Part shown: piece after piece, positions 13,122-16,372 of the stretch
How positions within the stretch are numbered: the stretch's first letter is position 1
Layout of the letters: each line of letters opens with the position of its first letter
NCBI GenBank assembly: GCA_025361385.1
Contig: JANYAJ010000099.1
Coordinates: 1 to 16,372, forward strand
Source: Nitrospira sp.
GTDB taxonomy: Bacteria > Nitrospirota > Nitrospiria > Nitrospirales > Nitrospiraceae
DNA length: 16,372 nucleotides
Reading direction: 5' to 3'
Made by a program: the position numbers and the translations under genes
Notes under the pieces: model-generated
What the model saw: only the letters and a program-made list of their open reading frames with translations
Told to the model about the DNA's origin: nothing
The model's database searches: none

Positions 13122-14480
13122 TCAGTCGTTTGCTCGGGCGATGGAAATGTTCTGCGCGATGGAAATACGCAGAAGGTGGACCACCAGCAGGAATCCATAG
13201 ACGACGCAAAAGAACTTAAAAGTGGCGCGGTAGAAGTCTGTCAACAGGATGGGGAGGCAGAGCGCAAAGAGCAGACTGGCGATGAGCGTCATAAAGGTCA
13301 AACGCTTGCAGAACTCATGGGACGGCTCCCGTCCGATGGCTTTGAGTGCGCGGGCATAACGCTCGGCTCGTTGAAGCTTGGCGGCCTGCAGCGCCTGCTC
13401 CCCTACTCCCCAGTAGCGCAAACGAAAGTAGCCAGCCAGAATCAAGAGCCACGGTAATGCCCACAGAGGCCAATAGGCTGTTCCCCCGTACGTTTCGCTG
13501 CTGATCAAGGTGGCGAAGGAGGGGGCATAGAGCAACCCCAGCACCAACGGCAGGATACGTTCATCGTTCGGACGTTCACCCTCCGGTCCCCCGTGAATCA
13601 GTTCCCGTTCAAAGAGTGGGTAGCCGTACTTCAGCACGACAAGGGCGATGGCGGCGCTCATGGTTTTGTCCGGAACATACCGGATAAAGTTCTGGAACCA
13701 GTTGACGCTCCACCAACTCAGGCTTTCTCCCCAGGTAAATCCGAAGAGGGATTCGAGATAGAGGTGCGCTGTTTGTTCCCATTGGAGCACGCGCTGGCTC
13801 ACGGACTCGGCGACCTCAGGATTCAAGGCAAAGGTCGTTTGTTCATGTAACGCGGCTTGGACGAACGTTCCCGGCAGACTCATGACGATCGCGCCACCGA
13901 CTCCGAAGATATAGAGGAACCAGGCATGGGAGAGGGCGGAGCTGCGTCCCGTGCGAAGATATTTTTGAAAGCCTGTCTGCCTGGCCATCCAGCCCCAATA
14001 GAACGCGCCGACGATGTTCACGAGCGACCAGGGGAAAATCACCACATCCGCTCCGGTTTCCGGGTAGAGCAGCCAATTCACGACAGAATTCGAGAGGAGC
14101 GCGGCGATGGCTCCCCACCAGGGACCCAAGAGGAACGCCACCAGCGCCGTTCCCGTCATGTCGAGGAACAGGATACTCTCCAGGTGGCGGCTCAACGTGA
14201 GCCCGACATAATTGAGGAGCAGGCCAGCTGCGACGATGACGCCGGTTTCGTATAGGAGGAGATAGGAGGTCCCACGGAATGGTTTGGACGAAAAGAAATC
14301 GATCGGGGAAGAGGCGCTGGCGACGGGGCGTTCGGTTGGCGACGGTGATTTCTGTTCTTTCTTCCCTGCGAACCGGCTGCTGATATCCAGCAGCTTCTCC
14401 ATCACGGTCAACATGGCCGCGACAAAGCCCGCGATGGTGCCACCGAGCATGAGCATGTCTTTGCCGAAGTCTTCTGGCAT
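13122..14480 (-). CDS. Multi-pass membrane protein with an ECF-transporter S-component-like region, function unknown
   Basis: A 452-residue inner-membrane protein. A first hydrophobic helix (about 10-30) is followed by a polar linker rich in Lys, Ser and Pro (38-66). A block of helices then includes LFLDMTGTALVAFLLGPWWG and SLVNIVGAFYWGWMAR, which resembles substrate-binding S components of ECF vitamin transporters. The C-terminal half has further helices (about 310-325, 338-352, 398-416, 420-440) unlike an S component, making the protein more than twice the usual S-component length. No ECF ATPase or T component is near. The ATG at 14480 is supported by GGGAG seven bases upstream. I do not recognise a specific family and assign no substrate. 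It is not clearly in an operon: the YihY-like gene upstream is 188 bases away. Confidence 0.7.
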   Translation of the reverse strand: MPEDFGKDMLMLGGTIAGFVAAMLTVMEKLLDISSRFAGKKEQKSPSPTERPVASASSPIDFFSSKPFRGTSYLLLYETGVIVAAGLLLNYVGLTLSRHLESILFLDMTGTALVAFLLGPWWGAIAALLSNSVVNWLLYPETGADVVIFPWSLVNIVGAFYWGWMARQTGFQKYLRTGRSSALSHAWFLYIFGVGGAIVMSLPGTFVQAALHEQTTFALNPEVAESVSQRVLQWEQTAHLYLESLFGFTWGESLSWWSVNWFQNFIRYVPDKTMSAAIALVVLKYGYPLFERELIHGGPEGERPNDERILPLVLGLLYAPSFATLISSETYGGTAYWPLWALPWLLILAGYFRLRYWGVGEQALQAAKLQRAERYARALKAIGREPSHEFCKRLTFMTLIASLLFALCLPILLTDFYRATFKFFCVVYGFLLVVHLLRISIAQNISIARAND

Positions 14481-14562
14481 GGAGCGACTCCCGTATTGTC
14501 CCGGTAATCATTCTAGCCACGAAGAGATACCTCCGCCAGCAAAAGTCAGAAGCTGACAGGCC

Positions 14563-14616
14563 GATCTGGTCCACATGGTTGATTTCGTCCATCTGGTCTA
14601 TCTGGTTTTTCTGGTT
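14563..14616 (+). repeat. Six tandem degenerate 9-bp units (NATCTGGTY)
   Basis: Six consecutive 9-base units starting at 14563, 14572, 14581, 14590, 14599 and 14608 share the pattern NATCTGGTY, with the second and third most diverged. They lie in the 188-base gap 14481-14668, which contains no gene. The array is 83-136 bases upstream of the membrane-protein ATG at 14480. Confidence 0.6.
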
Positions 14617-14668
14617 CAACCAAATACACAAGACACACTAAACAAATCAGCGCAACCTGCGATTGTTT

Positions 14669-15553
14669 TTAGACGGGGGGGCCATCCGGCAGGGCTTGTT
14701 CCGAGGAGGTTGCTTTGGTGGCGGTCGCGGAGAGAGCCTGTACCTGTTGTTGGAGATGGTGGGCCACTTCGGCGCCGATCAATAAGAGCGCCGCTGAGTA
14801 ATAGACCCAGAGGAGCAATAGAACGACTTCCAAGAGAGAGCCGTAGAGGTGCGCGTAGAGGGTGGCATAGGTGCTATAGGTCACGAACAACAGTTTAGCC
14901 GAGACCCAGAGCAGGCTAAACGTGAGCGCCCCGATCATGGCCTCGCGCCATTGCGGCCGTCGCCGCGGCACGAGTCGATACAATCCTGTGACGGTCAGGA
15001 AGGCCAGCCCGAAGGGAAGGGTATAGGTGAGAAATAGGTCGTGGGCTGCGAGGGCCAGAAGGTCCAGCCCCCAGAGTTTTGGCGCGTACCCCGTTAAGAA
15101 ATTGACGGTTTGAGTGGCGACATAGGAAAGAATCAGCACGAGCCCGGTCACACCGAGAGAGGCCACCGCGATGGCCGTCGAGATGAGGGGATGGCGGCGC
15201 CAGGCGCTTTCGAAGACGACGTTCAACGCATAGTCGAGTTCATAGAATACCAATGCGCCGAACCAGGCGACGGCCAGAAACACGGCCCATCGGACGGTTT
15301 CGAGCCCGCTCACCCGATGCAATTCATCCGCGACATGTTCGCCCAGTGAAGGGAGGAATCCCTTGAGAAAGCTGAGGAGCACCTGTTCTCCGATCACGTC
15401 CTGACTTACCACGAAACTCAGGGCGTAGAGCAAGAGAAAGACGAGGGGGAAGAGCGAGAGCAGGGAGAAGAAGGCGAGGGACGCAGCCAGACTGGCACAG
15501 CCATGGCGTTGAAACGATCGGAGTAGGTCTCGGAGAAAACGAAAGGACTGCAT
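14669..15553 (-). CDS. YihY/virulence factor BrkB family membrane protein
   Basis: An inner-membrane protein of about 294 residues with six hydrophobic helices and the family motifs near the N-terminus (SLAASLAFFSLLSLFPLVF) and in the middle (WFGALVFYELDYALNVVFE). The family was once labelled ribonuclease BN, but that activity belongs to another protein, and its true role remains unsettled. The C-terminal 30 residues are polar and probably cytoplasmic. The ATG at 15553 is chosen by fit to the family; a GTG at 15592 in the same frame would add 13 residues and has a weak AGAGAG upstream. A perfect GGCTTGC-G-GCAAGCC palindrome (15572-15586) lies just upstream of the chosen ATG and may be regulatory. 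The gene follows nuoN on the same strand after a 158-base gap, so it is probably transcribed separately. Confidence 0.85.
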   Translation of the reverse strand: MQSFRFLRDLLRSFQRHGCASLAASLAFFSLLSLFPLVFLLLYALSFVVSQDVIGEQVLLSFLKGFLPSLGEHVADELHRVSGLETVRWAVFLAVAWFGALVFYELDYALNVVFESAWRRHPLISTAIAVASLGVTGLVLILSYVATQTVNFLTGYAPKLWGLDLLALAAHDLFLTYTLPFGLAFLTVTGLYRLVPRRRPQWREAMIGALTFSLLWVSAKLLFVTYSTYATLYAHLYGSLLEVVLLLLWVYYSAALLLIGAEVAHHLQQQVQALSATATKATSSEQALPDGPPV

Positions 15554-15681
15554 AGGGCGTACTGCGTGATGGGCTTGCCGCAAGCCTAGCACGAGTGGCT
15601 CTCTTGCGCACCTGTTTAGCGCGCAGTGTTCACGTTGGATTCCACGGTAATAGCCAACGGTCAGGCGAAGGATATAAGGCC

Positions 15682-15705
15682 GGCAGGATTTTTGCGCATC
15701 CTGCC
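15682..15705 (-). terminator. Hairpin just after nuoN, related to the ends of the fold-back element
   Basis: GGCAGGAT (15682-15689) and ATCCTGCC (15698-15705) form a perfect 8-bp stem with an 8-base loop, six bases after the nuoN stop on the minus strand. No U-run follows, so factor-independent termination is uncertain. Read on the minus strand, GCAGGATGCGCAAAAA differs at one base from the end of the element at 3811-3976. Confidence 0.4.
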
Positions 15706-15711
15706 AGAGGA

Positions 15712-16372
15712 TTATTTGAGCGTCAGGACGGACTGCAGCGCGAAGCTGACGAGAGGGTTGGGGAAGAGGCCGAAGAGAATCACGCCGGCAACGGCGCAGG
15801 CCAACACGAAGGAGAGGGCCGGCGACGTCACGAGACGTGGTGCAACCGCAGCGGGATCAGGCTCGCGCATATACATCACCATCACGACCCGCATGTAGTA
15901 GTAAGCCGATACGGCGGCAAAGAGCAGGGCGATGGCGGCGAGCCAGGCCAAGCCTGCGTCGACTGCCGCCATGAAGACATAGAACTTTCCGATGAAGCCG
16001 GCGGTCGGCGGAATGCCCGCGAGTGAGACCATGAAGACCAGCATGAGAAAGGCCGCGAGCGGTTGGCGCTTTGCGAGGCCCGTGAAATCCTCAATCTCTT
16101 CGCCCTCGCGCTCACCCTTCCGGAGCATGCCGATCACCGCGAAGGCCCCGAGCGTCATGAACGAATAGAGGGCGAGGTAGATCATGACGCTGGCAAGGCC
16201 TGGCGTGGATCCAGACGGGCCGACGGCGCGGCCTGCCGCCACAAAGCCGATCAAGGCGTAGCCGGCATGGGCGATGCTGGAATAGGCCAGCATCCGTTTG
16301 ATGTTGGTCTGCACGATGGCCACGACATTCCCGAGCACCAGGGTGACAAGGGCGATGAGCAGGAACAGGAGC
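15712..16372 (-). CDS. nuoN: NADH-quinone oxidoreductase subunit N, C-terminal part, cut by the window edge
   Basis: NuoN is one of the antiporter-like, proton-pumping membrane subunits of respiratory complex I. The frame is open to the right edge, so the N-terminal half lies outside; about 220 residues are present. The NuoN/ND2 signatures are clear: NIKRMLAYSSIAHAGYALIG, with the lysine and serines typical of the antiporter-like subunits, and AGIPPTAGFIGKFYVF in a later helix. At least five hydrophobic segments are seen before the C-terminus ending in SVLTLK. nuoN is usually the last gene of a nuo operon, which agrees with the hairpin and the unrelated gene that follow it. Stop is TAA at 15712-15714. 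Confidence 0.93.
   Translation of the reverse strand, partial: LLFLLIALVTLVLGNVVAIVQTNIKRMLAYSSIAHAGYALIGFVAAGRAVGPSGSTPGLASVMIYLALYSFMTLGAFAVIGMLRKGEREGEEIEDFTGLAKRQPLAAFLMLVFMVSLAGIPPTAGFIGKFYVFMAAVDAGLAWLAAIALLFAAVSAYYYMRVVMVMYMREPDPAAVAPRLVTSPALSFVLACAVAGVILFGLFPNPLVSFALQSVLTLK

Noticed and set aside
13843..14631. Open frame of 262 codons on the minus strand reaching into the 9-bp repeats
   Set aside because: Its N-terminus is translated repeat and the rest is an Arg/His-rich shadow of the membrane protein gene at 13122-14480.

Overview
The window looks like a stretch of chromosome from a Gram-negative bacterium of moderate to high G+C, most plausibly a Nitrospira-like member of the Nitrospirota. 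That placement is an inference from gene content: a LuxI/LuxR pair, a FadL-type outer-membrane protein, PAS/GAF sensor kinases, a DapF with a Ser/Ser active site, a Nuo complex gene, and many degenerate repeats in the gaps. No rRNA, tRNA, CRISPR array, transposase or phage gene was seen.

Bases 1-4117 form a signalling block. The 5' part of a NarL-type histidine kinase gene (minus strand, running off the left edge) is divergent from an acyl-homoserine-lactone synthase gene (luxI, plus). Between them lies a perfect 40-bp palindrome whose central 20 bp resemble a lux box. luxI converges on a LuxR-type receptor/regulator gene (minus), which is divergent from a FadL-family outer-membrane channel gene (plus). 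The FadL frame carries two in-frame TAG codons before its natural C-terminus. Signal synthesis, signal perception and a possible route for hydrophobic signals across the outer membrane therefore lie side by side.

Bases 4118-11686 are all minus strand: a large PAS/GAF sensor histidine kinase split by one in-frame TGA, then (moving right, upstream in transcription) uvrC, dapF, a glyoxalase-I-like gene, a GNAT acetyltransferase gene and a polysaccharide deacetylase gene. The last two overlap by four bases. This segment is bracketed by two copies, in opposite orientation, of a fold-back element of about 160 bp (3811-3976 and 11708-11866).

Bases 11920-16372 hold a site-2-protease/CBS membrane metalloprotease gene (plus), then on the minus strand an ECF-S-like membrane protein gene, a YihY/BrkB membrane protein gene and the 3' part of nuoN, which runs off the right edge.

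The gaps are striking. Many are built from degenerate 7-bp units (NNTGANN or its complement NNTCANN), sometimes arranged as fold-backs that supply promoter parts, a start codon or a stop codon. Three genes lack a Shine-Dalgarno sequence and have a -10-like hexamer 6-7 bp before the ATG, which suggests leaderless transcripts.
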